Part shown: positions 20,582 to 34,611 of the stretch, one piece after another
Layout of the letters: every line of letters begins with the position of its first letter
Numbering within the stretch: the stretch's first letter is position 1
Assembly (NCBI RefSeq): GCF_932526225.1
Contig: NC_064045.1
Coordinates: forward strand, 16,178,442-16,242,441
DNA: 64,000 nucleotides
Direction of reading: 5' to 3'
From: Nematostella vectensis
Taxonomy: Eukaryota; Cnidaria; Anthozoa; Actiniaria; Edwardsiidae
Notes under the pieces: generated by a model
What the model was told of the DNA's origin: nothing
Database searches by the model: none
What the model saw: only the letters and a program-made list of their open reading frames with translations
Program-made: the position numbers and the translations under genes

Positions 20582-22588
20582 TTTAAACAAAACAAAAAAA
20601 ATGACCACAAACTGTCCATTAACATAGTTTTCAATATAATATTGCATATTATTTAATAAGGTATTGACAGCTTTTAAAAAGTTCAACTGTTTGTAGACAC
20701 TTAAAAGCCTACAATAAACACTGACTCCAGACATGCGCAGTACTATGCTGCTGCCCCTTTAAAGTAAAGTACAGCTTTACTTAGTCAGCGTAGACAATAT
20801 TGCGGATTTTGTCAATATTCTAATATGAATATGCCAATATTCTCCCCCCTTACGTCTTTATTTCTATTTATTTTATGATTTTCACATGATACCAAAACAG
20901 CGTCTTTTTTCTTCGCTAATTTGATGTCATGTGCACAATAAAAGAGATGCGCCCGTGCGCATGGCGAGTCCCCAAGGGACCCAAGACGCCCAAATAGACC
21001 TCTATTTTTTGTCATCCACAATCTCGGCGAGCTGTGCGTGGCGTAACCGTATTACAGGCCTGGGATCCTGGTTATTGTCCTCCCCATTAATGCGCGGGTT
21101 GGGATAACCTTGCAAGAGTGTTGTACAGCATATTCGCTCGGAAATATCGGTGCTTGGGGCCTTCGGGTTCTTTACAGCCTTCCGTAAAAGCCTTGTGCTG
21201 CCATACCGATTGGGTAATCCTTATGTATGGTTTCCGTTTTGTTCTTCAGACCGGGTTCGATCCCAGGCCAATGGGCTTTTTTTTATTCGTTTTCTTTCTT
21301 TGTGCTTGACCCCCCTAATCCTGATTGGTTTTGCGCAAAAATAATAAAAAAAAGTGAGTTTGCAAAATAAGCTTGCTAGATTTATTGATTATATGTATTC
21401 AATTTGTTCCTAGGAAGTTAACAAAAACACAAAGCAAAGAGTTTGAGGAAGTAAACAAGTATGTGAACTTTAATGTTCTATTTGAAGGGGTGCATTTTGT
21501 ACAGGGAAGCATACATAGAATGCTTAACTGGTGGAGAGGGAAGAGGTAAAAGTTTATTGAGCATAATTTCAACAATAGCAGGGGGAAGAGAGGGGCACTC
21601 TCTTCATACAATATTGCAGTTGTTACCTATTATTAAATAAGTTTGTAACATGTCTTTGTTTATTAAGCAAGGTCTATTTCTGAGACAAGCAAACTCAAGT
21701 AAGGCTGTTGAAATAACAGGTGAGTGTTAAAAGAAAAACAATTATCTGATTAGAAAACTACTGTAGATTCCTTTGCACCAAAATAAGAACAAACTTCATT
21801 TTGTTTGTTATTTATGAGGAACGAGATGAGCTCTACAAAGCCATAAAGAAATATGTATTGCTCATCTAAATTATACAAGTAAATGATAATATTTAAAAAG
21901 AACTACTGTAAGTAATTAGAGTGGTTTTCATTAACCCGTGAAACAAAGTGTGATAGTTAAACGGTAATAGTTAGTAAAACACAAAAAAGAACAATAGAAT
22001 CAGATCACCACAAAGTGTAATACGCTAAAGCGTAGTTCACGGGTTAATGAAGGTTTTGACATTTCAACCTTACATCCACATGAAAGTAATGCCTAATATC
22101 GAGTGCCCTACAGTAAGTGTTTTGCAGTCAAGTTGTTTTCTGTTAGTAGGTAAAAAAATATTCTAAATAATAGTAATCATAGCTATGGTCACCACTTACA
22201 CATATAGAACTTGTAATGAAAAGAAAGAAAAAATATATATATAAGCTGTCAAACAACAGAATTGCATGACAACCTTGAATATATTGAATAAAGGACTGCA
22301 AAAAAACATCTTTTATACTAGTTGCTTGAATTGACCCTTGGCTATTTTTAGCTGAATTCCCCTCCCCCTCTAAAAAAGAAAATAATAATAATAATAATAA
22401 TAATAGAACAAAACTAAAAAGAAAACAAACACAACAGAGACCCCCACCAACAATTTTGATTTTTTTTACTTTCCTTTAAAAGGGGAGTGTCATGGTTAAG
22501 AGATTTGCAATAGCTCTAGAGCCCTGACACAATGAACTTCAGTGAATTTCTAATACTGACTTATGAGCTTTTGGTACATGTGGGAGAC
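20582..22588. repeat. Array B unit 7 (2007 bp)
   Basis: The tRNA-like segment is at 21206-21275, with CCTTATGTATGG in the D-arm region, shared with units 9 and 10. It has one of the longest AAT runs (near 22380-22405). Confidence 0.95.
22379..22406. repeat. AAT microsatellite (longest copy, unit 7)
   Basis: The tract follows CTAAAAAAGAAA in each unit and varies from about five to nine AAT repeats. With the AT dinucleotide tract about 150 bp upstream it explains most of the unit length differences. Confidence 0.8.
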
Positions 22589-24591
22589 TTTAAACAAAAC
22601 AAAAAAATGACCACAAACTGTCCATTAACATAGTTTTCAATATAATATTGCATATTATTTAATAAGGTATTGACAGCTTTTAAAAAGTTCAACTGTTTGT
22701 AGACACTTAAAAGCCTACAATAAACACTGACTCCAGACATGCGCAGTACTATGCTGCTGCCCCTTTAAAGTAAAATACAGCTTTACTTAGTCAGCGTAGA
22801 CAATATTGCGGATTTTGTCAATATTCTAATATGAATATGCCAATATTCTCCCCCCTTACGTCTTTATTTCTATTTATTTTATGCTTTTCACATGATACCA
22901 AAACAGCGTCTTTTTTCTTCGCTAATTTGATGTCATGTGCACAATAAAAGAGATGCGCCCGTGCGCATGGCGAGTCCCCAAGGGACCCAAGACGCCCAAA
23001 TAGACCTCTATTTTTTGTCATCCACAATCTCGGCGAGCTGTGCGTGGCGTAACCGTATTACAGGCCTGGGATCCTGGTTATTGTCCTCCCCATTAATGCG
23101 CGGGTTGGGATAACCTTGCAAGAGTGTTGTACAGCATATTCGCTCGGAAATATCGGTGCTTGGGGCCTTCGGGTTCTTTACAGCCTTCCGTAAAAGCCTT
23201 GTGCTGCCATACCGATTGGGTAATCCGTATGTATGGTTTCCGTTTTGTTCTTCAGACCGGGTTCGATCCCAGGCCAATGGGCTTTTTTTTTATTCGTTTT
23301 CTTTCTTTGTGCTTGACCCCCCTAATCCTGATTGGTTTTGCGCAAAAATAATAAAAAAAGTGAGTTTGCAAAATAAGCTTGCTGGATTTATTGATTATAT
23401 GTATTCAATTTGTTCCTAGGAAGTTAACAAAAACACAAAGCAAAGAGTTTGAGGAAGTAAACAAGTATGTGAACTTTAATGTTCTATTTGAAGGGGTGCA
23501 TTTTGTACAGGGAATCATACATAGAATGCTTAACTGGTGGAGAGGGAAGAGGTAAAAGTTTATTGAGCATAATTTCAACAATAGCAGGGGGAAGAGAGGG
23601 GCACTCTCTTCATACAATATTGCAGTTGTTACCTATTATTAAATAAGTTTGTAACATGTCTTTGTTTATTAAGCAAGGTCTATTTCTGAGACAAGCAAAC
23701 TCAAGTAAGGCTGTTGAAATAACAGGTGAGTGTTAAAAGAAAAACAATTATCTGATTAGAAAACTACTGTAGATTCCTTTGCACCAAAATAAGAACAAAC
23801 TTCATTTTGTTTGTTATTTATGAGGAACGAGATGAGCTCTACAAAGCCATAAAGAAATATGTATTGCTCATCTAAATTATACAAGTAAATGATAATATTT
23901 AAAAAGAACTACTGTAAGTAATTAGAGTGGTTTTCATTAACCCGTGAAACAAAGTGTGATAATTAAACGGTAATAGTTAGTAAAACACAAAAAAGAACAA
24001 TAGAATCAGATCACCACAAAGTGTAATACGCTAAAGCGTAGTTCACGGGTTAATGAAGGTTTTGACATTTCAACCTTACATCCACATGAAAGTAATGCCT
24101 AATATCGAGTGCCCTACAGTAAGTGTTTTGCAGTCAAGTTGTTTTCTGTTAGTAGGTAAAAAAATATTCTAAATAATAGTAATCATAGCTATGGTCACCA
24201 CTTACACATATAGAACTTGTAATGAAAAGAAAGAAAAAATATATATATATGCAGTCAAACAACAGAATTGCATGATAACCTTGAATATATTGAATAAAGG
24301 ACTGCAAAAAAACATCTTTTATACTAGTTGCTTGAATTGACCCTTGGCTATTTTTAGCTGAATTCCCCTCCCCCTCTAAAAAAGAAAATAATAATAATAA
24401 TAATAATAGAACAAAACTAAAAAGAAAACAAACACAACAGAGACCCCCACCAACAATTTTGATTTTTTTTACTTTCCTTTAAAAGGGGAGTGTCATGGTT
24501 AAGAGATTTGCAATAGCTCTAGAGCCCTGACACAATGAACTTCAGTGAAATTCTAATACTGACTTATGAGCTTTTGGTACATGTGGGAGAC
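22589..24591. repeat. Array B unit 8 (2003 bp)
   Basis: The tRNA-like segment is at 23212-23281. It carries the same diagnostic variants as unit 6 and has one A less in the starting A-run. Confidence 0.95.
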
Positions 24592-26595
24592 TTTAAACAA
24601 AACAAAAAAAATGACCACAAACTGTCCATTAACATAGTTTTCAATATAATATTGCATATTATTTAATAAGGTATTGACAGCTTTTAAAAAGTTCAACTGT
24701 TTGTAGACACTTAAAAGCCTACAATAAACACTGACTCCAGACATGCGCAGTACTATGCTGCTGCCCCTTTAAAGTAAAGTACAGCTTTACTTAGTCAGCG
24801 TAGACAATATTGCGGATTTTGTCAATATTCTAATATGAATATGCCAATATTCTCCCCCCTTACGTCTTTATTTCTATTTATTTTATGATTTTCACATGAT
24901 ACCAAAACAGCGTCTTTTTTCTTCGCTAATTTGATGTCATGTGCACAATAAAAGAGATGCGCCCGTGCGCATGGCGAGTCCCCAAGGGACCCAAGACGCC
25001 CAAATAGACCTCTATTTTTTGTCATCCACAATCTCGGCGAGCTGTGCGTGGCGTAACCGTATTACAGGCCTGGGATCCTGGTTATTGTCCTCCCCATTAA
25101 TGCGCGGGTTGGGATAACCTTGCAAGAGTGTTGTACAGCATATTCGCTCGGAAATATCGGTGCTTGGGGCCTTCGGGTTCTTTACAGCCTTCCGTAAAAG
25201 CCTTGTGCTGCCATACCGATTGGGTAATCCTTATGTATGGTTTCCGTTTTGTTCTTCAGACCGGGTTCGATCCCAGGCCAATGGGCTTTTTTTTATTCGT
25301 TTTCTTTCTTTGTGCTTGACCCCCCTAATCCTGATTGGTTTTGCGCAAAAATAATAAAAAAAAGTGAGTTTGCAAAATAAGCTTGCTAGATTTATTGATT
25401 ATATGTATTCAATTTGTTCCTAGGAAGTTAACAAAAACACAAAGCAAAGAGTTTGAGGAAGTAAACAAGTATGTGAACTTTAATGTTCTATTTGAAGGGG
25501 TGCATTTTGTACAGGGAAGCATACATAGAATGCTTAACTGGTGGAGAGGGAAGAGGTAAAAGTTTATTGAGCATAATTTCAACAATAGCAGGGGGAAGAG
25601 AGGGGCACTCTCTTCATACAATATTGCAGTTGTTACCTATTATTAAATAAGTTTGTAACATGTCTTTGTTTATTAAGCAAGGTCTATTTCTGAGACAAGC
25701 AAACTCAAGTAAGGCTGTTGAAATAACAGGTGAGTGTTAAAAGAAAAACAATTATCTGATTAGAAAACTACTGTAGATTCCTTTGCACCAAAATAAGAAC
25801 AAACTTCATTTTGTTTGTTATTTATGAGGAACGAGATGAGCTCTACAAAGCCATAAAGAAATATGTATTGCTCATCTAAATTATACAAGTAAATGATAAT
25901 ATTTAAAAAGAACTACTGTAAGTAATTAGAGTGGTTTTCATTAACCCGTGAAACAAAGTGTGATAGTTAAACGGTAATAGTTAGTAAAACACAAAAAAGA
26001 ACAATAGAATCAGATCACCACAAAGTGTAATACGCTAAAGCGTAGTTCACGGGTTAATGAAGGTTTTGACATTTCAACCTTACATCCACATGAAAGTAAT
26101 GCCTAATATCGAGTGCCCTACAGTAAGTGTTTTGCAGTCAAGTTGTTTTCTGTTAGTAGGTAAAAAAATATTCTAAATAATAGTAATCATAGCTATGGTC
26201 ACCACTTACACATAAAGAACTTGTAATGAAAAGAAAGAAAAAATATATATATAAGCTGTCAAACAACAGAATTGCATGACAACCTTGAATATATTGAATA
26301 AAGGACTGCAAAAAAACATCTTTTATACTAGTTGCTTGAATTGACCCTTGGCTATTTTTAGCTGAATTCCCCTCCCCCTCTAAAAAAGAAAATAATAATA
26401 ATAATAATAATAGAACAAAACTAAAAAGAAAACAAACACAACAGAGACCCCCACCAACAATTTTGATTTTTTTTACTTTCCTTTAAAAGGGGAGTGTCAT
26501 GGTTAAGAGATTTGCAATAGCTCTAGAGCCCTGACACAATGAACTTCAGTGAATTTCTAATACTGACTTATGAGCTTTTGGTACATGTGGGAGAC
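24592..26595. repeat. Array B unit 9 (2004 bp)
   Basis: The tRNA-like segment is at 25216-25285. It matches unit 7 at CCTTATGTATGG and at GAATTTCTAATAC near its end. CACATAAAGAAC near 26210 is private. Confidence 0.95.
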
Positions 26596-28598
26596 TTTAA
26601 ACAAAACAAAAAAATGACCACAAACTGTCCATTAACATAGTTTTCAATATAATATTGCATATTATTTAATAAGGTATTGACAGCTTTTAAAAAGTTCAAC
26701 TGTTTGTAGACACTTAAAAGCCTACAATAAACACTGACTCCAGACATGCGCAGTACTATGCTGCTGCCCCTTTAAAGTAAAATACAGCTTTACTTAGTCA
26801 GCGTAGACAATATTGCGGATTTTGTCAATATTCTAATATGAATATGCCAATATTCTCCCCCCTTACGTCTTTATTTCTATTTATTTTATGCTTTTCACAT
26901 GATACCAAAACAGCGTCTTTTTTCTTTGCTAATTTGATGTCATGTGCACAATAAAAGAGATGCGCCCGTGCGCATGGCGAGTCCCCAAGGTACCCAAGAC
27001 GCCCAAATAGACCTCTATTTTTTGTCATCCACAATCTCGGCGAGCTGTGCGTGGCGTAACCGTATTACAGGCCTGGGATCCTGGTTATTGTCCTCCCCAT
27101 TAATGCGCGGGTTGGGATAACCTTGCAAGAGTGTTGTACAGCATATTCGCTCGGAAATATCGGTGCTTGGGGCCTTCAGGTTCTTTACAGCCTTCCGTAA
27201 AAGCCTTGTGCTGCCATACCGATTGGGTAATCCTTATGTATGGTTTCCGTTTTGTTCTTCAGACCGGGTTCGATCCCAGGCCAATGGGCTTTTTTTTATT
27301 CGTTTTCTTTCTTTGTGCTTGACCCCCCTAATCCTGATTGGTTTTGCGCAAAAATAATAAAAAAAAGTGAGTTTGCAAAATAAGCTTGCTAGATTTATTG
27401 ATTATATGTATTCAATTTGTTCCTAGGAAGTTAACAAAAACACAAAGCAAAGAGTTTGAGGAAGTAAACAAGTATGTGAACTTTAATGTTCTATTTGAAG
27501 GGGTGCATTTTGTACAGGGAAGCATACATAGAATGCTTAACTGGTGGAGAGGGAAGAGGTAAAAGTTTATTGAGCATAATTTCAACAATAGCAGGGGGAA
27601 GAGAGGGGCACTCTCTTCATACAATATTGCAGTTGTTACCTATTATTAAATAAGTTTGTAACATGTCTTTGTTTATTAAGCAAGGTCTATTTCTGAGACA
27701 AGCAAACTCAAGTAAGGCTGTTGAAATAACAGGTGAGTGTTAAAAGAAAAACAATTATCTGATTAGAAAACTACTGTAGATTCCTTTGCACCAAAATAAG
27801 AACAAACTTCATTTTGTTTGTTATTTATGAGGAACGAGATGAGCTCTACAAAGCCATAAAGAAATATGTATTGCTCATCTAAATTATACAAGTAAATGAT
27901 AATATTTAAAAAGAACTACTGTAAGTAATTAGAGTGGTTTTCATTAACCCGTGAAACAAAGTGTGATAGTTAAACGGTAATAGTTAGTAAAACACAAAAA
28001 AGAACAATAGAATCAGATCACCACAAAGTGTAATACGCTAAAGCGTAGTTCACGGGTTAATGAAGGTTTTGACATTTCAACCTTACATCCACATGAAAGT
28101 AATGCCTAATATCGAGTGCCCTACAGTAAGTGTTTTGCAGTCAAGTTGTTTTCTGTTAGTAGGTAAAAAAATATTCTAAATAATAGTAATCATAGCTATG
28201 GTCACCACTTACACATATAGAACTTGTAATGAAAAGAAAGAAAAAATATATATATATGCAGTCAAACAACAGAATTGCATGATAACCTTGAATATATTGA
28301 ATAAAGGACTGCAAAAAAACATCTTTTATACTAGTTGCTTGAATTGACCCTTGGCTATTTTTAGCTGAATTCCCCTCCCCCTCTAAAAAAGAAAATAATA
28401 ATAATAATAATAATAGAACAAAACTAAAAAGAAAACAAACACAACAGAGACCCCCACCAACAATTTTGATTTTTTTTACTTTCCTTTAAAAGGGGAGTGT
28501 CATGGTTAAGAGATTTGCAATAGCTCTAGAGCCCTGACACAATGAACTTCAGTGAATTTCTAATACTGACTTATGAGCTTTTGGTACATGTGGGAGAC
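26596..28598. repeat. Array B unit 10 (2003 bp)
   Basis: The tRNA-like segment is at 27219-27288. It combines markers of unit 8 (ATGCTTTTCAC) and unit 9 (CCTTATGTATGG) with AAGGTACCC and TTTCTTTGCTAA. Confidence 0.95.
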
Positions 28599-30601
28599 TT
28601 TAAACAAAACAAAAAAATGACCACAAACTGTCCATTAACATAGTTTTCAATATAATATTGCATATTATTTAATAAGGTATTGACAGCTTTTAAAAAGTTC
28701 AACTGTTTGTAGACACTTAAAAGCCTACAATAAACACTGACTCCAGACATGCGCAGTACTATGCTGCTGCCCCTTTAAAGTAAAATACAGCTTTACTTAG
28801 TCAGCGTAGACAATATTGCGGATTTTGTCAATATTCTAATATGAATATGCCAATATTCTCCCCCCTTACGTCTTTATTTCTATTTATTTTATGCTTTTCA
28901 CATGATACCAAAACAGCGTCTTTTTTCTTTGCTAATTTGATGTCATGTGCACAATAAAAGAGATGCGCCCGTGCGCATGGCGAGTCCCCAAGGTACCCAA
29001 GACGCCCAAATAGACCTCTATTTTTTGTCATCCACAATCTCGGCGAGCTGTGCGTGGCGTAACCGTATTACAGGCCTGGGATCCTGGTTATTGTCCTCCC
29101 CATTAATGCGCGGGTTGGGATAACCTTGCAAGAGTGTTGTACAGCATATTCGCTCGGAAATATCGGTGCTTGGGGCCTTCGGGTTCTTTACAGCCTTCCG
29201 TAAAAGCCTTGTGCTGCCATACCGATTGGGTAATCCGTATGTATGGTTTCCGTTTTGTTCTTCAGACCGGGTTCGATCCCAGGCCAATGGGCTTTTTTTT
29301 TATTCGTTTTCTTTCTTTGTGCTTGCCCCCCCTAATCCTGATTGGTTTTGCGCAAAAATAATAAAAAAAGTGAGTTTGCAAAATAAGCTTGCTGGATTTA
29401 TTGATTATATGTATTCAATTTGTTCCTAGGAAGTTAACAAAAACACAAAGCAAAGAGTTTGAGGAAGTAAACAAGTATGTGAACTTTAATGTTCTATTTG
29501 AAAAGGTGCATTTTGTACAGGGAATCATACATAGAATGCTTAACTGGTGGAGAGGGAAGAGGTAAAAGTTTATTGAGCATAATTTCAACAATAGCAGGGG
29601 GAAGAGAGGGGCACTCTCTTCATACAATATTGCAGTTGTTACCTATTATTAAATAAGTTTGTAACATGTCTTTGTTTATTAAGCAAGGTCTATTTCTGAG
29701 ACAAGCAAACTCAAGTAAGGCTGTTGAAATAACAGGTGAGTGTTAAAAGAAAAACAATTATCTGATTAGAAAACTACTGTAGATTCCTTTGCACCAAAAT
29801 AAGAACAAACTTCATTTTGTTTGTTATTTATGAGGAACGAGATGAGCTCTACAAAGCCATAAAGAAATATGTATTGCTCATCTAAATTATACAAGTAAAT
29901 GATAATATTTAAAAAGAACTACTGTAAGTAATTAGAGTGGTTTTCATTAACCCGTGAAACAAAGTGTGATAATTAAACGGTAATAGTTAGTAAAACACAA
30001 AAAAGAACAATAGAATCAGATCACCACAAAGTGTAATACGCTAAAGCGTAGTTCACGGGTTAATGAAGGTTTTGACATTTCAACCTTACATCCACATGAA
30101 AGTAATGCCTAATATCGAGTGCCCTACAGTAAGTGTTTTGCAGTCAAGTTGTTTTCTGTTAGTAGGTAAAAAAATATTCTAAATAATAGTAATCATAGCT
30201 ATGGTCACCACTTACACATATAGAACTTGTAATGAAAAGAAAGAAAATATATATATATATATGCAGTCAAACAACAGAATTGCATGATAACCTTGAATAT
30301 ATTGAATAAAGGACTGCAAAAAAACATCTTTTATACTAGTTGCTTGAATTGACCCTTGGCTATTTTTAGCTGAATTCCCCTCCCCCTCTAAAAAAGAAAA
30401 TAATAATAATAATAATAGAACAAAACTAAAAAGAAAACAAACACAACAGAGACCCCCACCAACAATTTTGATTTTTTTTTACTTTCCTTTAAAAGGGGAG
30501 TGTCATGGTTAAGAGATTTGCAATAGCTCTAGAGCCCTGACACAATGAACTTCAGTGAAATTCTAATACTGACTTATGAGCTTTTGGTACATGTGGGAGA
30601 C
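28599..30601. repeat. Array B unit 11 (2003 bp)
   Basis: The tRNA-like segment is at 29222-29291. It shares AAGGTACCC and TTTCTTTGCTAA with unit 10 and GGAATCATAC and GATAATTAAACGG with units 6 and 8. GAAAAGGTGC is private. Confidence 0.95.
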
Positions 30602-32605
30602 TTTAAACAAAACAAAAAAAATGACCACAAACTGTCCATTAACATAGTTTTCAATATAATATTGCATATTATTTAATAAGGTATTGACAGCTTTTAAAAA
30701 GTTCAACTGTTTGTAGACACTTAAAAGCCTACAATAAACACTGACTCCAGACATGCGCAGTACTATGCTGCTGCCCCTTTAAAGTAAAATACAGCTTTAC
30801 TTAGTCAGCGTAGACAATATTGCGGATTTTGTCAATATTCTAATATGAATATGCCAATATTCTCCCCACTTACGTCTTTATTTCTATTTATTTTATGATT
30901 TTCACATGATACCAAAACAGCGTCTTTTTTCTTCGCTAATTTGATGTCATGTGCACAATAAAAGAGATGCGCCCGTGCGCATGGCGAGTCCCCAAGGGAC
31001 CCAAGACGCCCAAATAGACCTCTATTTTTTGTCATCCACAATCTCGGCGAGCTGTGCGTGGCGTAACCGTATTACAGGCCTGGGATCCTGGTTATTGTCC
31101 TCCCCATTAATGCGCGGGTTGGGATAACCTTGCAAGAGTGTTGTACAGCATATTCGCTCGGAAATATCGGTGCTTGGGGCCTTCGGGTTCTTTACAGCCT
31201 TCCGTAAAAGCCTTGTGCTGCCATACCGATTGGGTAATCCGTATGTATGGTTTCCGTTTTGTTCTTCAGACCGGGTTCGATCCCAGGCCAATGGGCTTTT
31301 TTTTTATTCGTTTTTTTTCTTTGTGCTTGCCCCCCCTAATCCTGATTGGTTTTGCGCAAAAATAATAAAAAAAAGTGAGTTTGCAAAATAAGCTTGCTGG
31401 ATTTATTGATTATATGTATTCAATTTGTTCCTAGGAAGTTAACAAAAAACACAAAGCAAAGAGTTTGAGGAAGCAAACAAGTATGTGAACTTTAATGTTC
31501 TATTTGAAGGGGTGCATTTTGTACAGGGAAGCATACATAGAATGCTTAACTGGTGGAGAGGGAAGAGGTAAAAGTTTATTGAGCATAATTTCAACAATAG
31601 CAGGGGGAAGAGAGGGGCACTCTCTTCATACAATATTGCAGTTGTTACCTATTATTAAATAAGTTTGTAACATTTCTTTGTTTATTAAGCAAGGTCTATT
31701 TCTGAGACAAGCAAACTCAAGTAAGGCTGTTGAAATAACAGGTGAGTGATAAAAGAAAAACAATTATCTGATTAGAAAACTACTGTAGATTCCTTTGCAC
31801 CAAAATAAGAACAAACTTCATTTTGTTTGTTATTTATGAGGAACGAGATGAGCTCTACAAAGCCATAAAGAAATATGTATTGCTCATCTAAATTATACAA
31901 GTAAATGATAATATTTAAAAAGAACTACTGTAAGTAATTAGAGTGGTTTTCATTAACCCGTGAAACAAAGTGTGATAGTTAAACGGTAATAGTTAGTAAA
32001 ACACAAAAAAGAACAATAGAATCAGATCACCACAAAGTGTAATACGCTAAAGCGTAGTTCACGGGTTAATGAAGGTTTTGACATTTCAACCTTACATCCA
32101 CATGAAAGTAATGCCTAATATCGAGTGCCCTACAGTAAGTGTTTTGCAGTCAAGTTGTTTTCTGTTAGTAGGTAAAAAAATATTCTAAATAATAGTAATC
32201 ATAGCTATGGTCACCACTTACACATATAGAACTTGTAATGAAAAGAAAGAAAAAAAATATATATATGCAGTCAAACAACAGAATTGCATGATAACCTTGA
32301 ATATATTGAATAAAGGACTGCAAAAAAACATCTTTTATACTAGTTGCTTGAATTGACCCTTGGCTATTTTTAGCTGAATTCCCCTCCCCCTCTAAAAAAG
32401 AAAATAATAATAATAATAATAGAACAAAACTACAAAGAAAACAAACACAACAGAGACCCCCACCAACAATTTTGATTTTTTTTTACTTTCCTTTAAAAGG
32501 GGAGTGTCATGGTTAAGAGATTTGCAATAGCTCTAGAGCCCTGACACAATGAACTTCAGTGAAATTCTAATACTGACTTATGAGCTTTTGGTACATGTGG
32601 GAGAC
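30602..32605. repeat. Array B unit 12 (2004 bp)
   Basis: The tRNA-like segment is at 31226-31295. Variants are CTCCCCACTTACG, GAAGCAAACAAG, ACATTTCTTTG and GAGTGATAAAAG. Confidence 0.95.
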
Positions 32606-34611
32606 TTTAAACAAAACAAAAAAAATGACCACAAACTGTCCATTAACATAGTTTTCAATATAATATTGCATATTATTTAATAAGGTATTGACAGCTTTTA
32701 AAAAGTTCAACTGTTTGTAGACACTTAAAAGCCTACAATAAACACTGACTCCAGACATGCGCAGTACTATGCTGCTGCCCCTTTAAAGTAAAATACAGCT
32801 TTACTTAGTCAGCGTAGACAATATTGCGGATTTTGTCAATATTCTAATATGAATATGCCAATATTCTCCCCCCCCTTACGTCTTTATTTCTATTTATTTT
32901 ATGATTTTCACATGATACCAAAACAGCGTCTTTTTTCTTCGCTAATTTGATGTCATGTGCACAATAAAAGAGATGCGCCCGTGCGCATGGCGAGTCCCCA
33001 AGGGACCCAAGACGCCCAAATAGACCTCTATTTTTTGTCATCCACAATCTCGGCGAGCTGTGCGTGGCGTAACCGTATTACAGGCCCGGGATCCTGGTTA
33101 TTGTCCTCCCCATTAATGCGCGGGTTGGGATAACCTTGCAAGAGTGTTGTACAGCATATTCGCTCGGAAATATCGGTGCTTGGGGCCTTCGGGTTCTTTA
33201 CAGCCTTCCGTAAAAGCCTTGTGCTGCCATACCGATTGGGTAATCCGTATGTATGGTTTCCGTTTTCTTCTTCAGACCGGGTTCGATCCCAGGCCAATGG
33301 GCTTTTTTTTTATTCGTTTTCTTTCTTTGTGCTTGCCCCCCCCTAATCCTGATTGGTGTTGCGCAAAAATAATAAAAAAAAGTGAGTTTGCAAAATAAGC
33401 TTGCTGGATTTATTGATTATATGTATTCAATTTGTTCCTAGGAAGTTAACAAAAACACAAAGCAAAGAGTTTGAGGAAGTAAACAAGTATGTGAACTTTA
33501 ATGTTCTATTTGAAGGGGTGCATTTTGTACAGGGAAGCATACATAGAATGCTTAACTGGTGGAGAGGGAAGAGGTAAAAGTTTATTGAGCATAATTTCAA
33601 CAATAGCAGGGGGAAGAGAGGGGCACTCTCTTCATACAATATTGCAGTTGTTACCTATTATTAAATAAGTTTGTAACATGTCTTTGTTTATTAAGCAAGG
33701 TCTATTTCTGAGACAAGCAAACTCAAGTAAGGCTGTTGAGATAACAGGTGAGTGTTAAAAGAAAAACAATTATCTGATTAGAAAACTACTGTAGATTCCT
33801 TTGCACCAAAATAAGAACAAACTTCATTTTGTTTGTTATTTATGAGGAACGAGATGAGCTCTACAAAGCCATAAAGAAATATGTATTGCTCATCTAAATT
33901 ATACAAGTAAATGATAATATTTAAAAAGAACTACTGTAAGTAATTAGAGTGGTTTTCATTAACCCGTGAAACAAAGTGTGATAGTTAAACGGTAATAGTT
34001 AGTAAAAGAAAAAAAAGAACAATAGAATCAGATCACCACAAAGTGTAATACGCTAAAGCGTAGTTCACGGGTTAATGAAGGTTTTGACATTTCAACCTTA
34101 CATCCACATGAAAGTAATGCCTAATATCGAGTGCCCTACAGTAAGTGTTTTGCAGTCAAGTTGTTTTCTGTTAGTAGGTAAAAAAATATTCTAAATAATA
34201 GTAATCATAGCTATGGTCACCACTTACACATATAGAACTTGTAATGAAAAGAAAGAAAAAATATATATATATGCAGTCAAACAACAGAATTGCATGATAA
34301 CCTTGAATATATTGAATAAAGGACTGCAAAAAAACATCTTTTATACTAGTTGCTTGAATTGACCCTTGGCTATTTTTAGCTGAATTCCCCTCCCCCTCTA
34401 AAAAAGAAAATAATAATAATAATAATAGAACAAAACTAAAAAGAAAACAAACACAACAGAGACCCCCACCAACAATTTTGATTTTTTTTTACTTTCCTTT
34501 AAAAGGGGAGTGTCATGGTTAAGAGATTTGCAATAGCTCTAGAGCCCTGACACAATGAACTTCAGTGAAATTCTAATACTGACTTATGAGCTTTTGGTAC
34601 ATGTGGGAGAC
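32606..34611. repeat. Array B unit 13 (2006 bp)
   Basis: The tRNA-like segment is at 33232-33301, in the TTTTCTTCTTCAG form. Variants are a longer C-run before TTACG, CAGGCCCGGGA, TTGGTGTTGCGC and GTTGAGATAAC. Confidence 0.95.
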
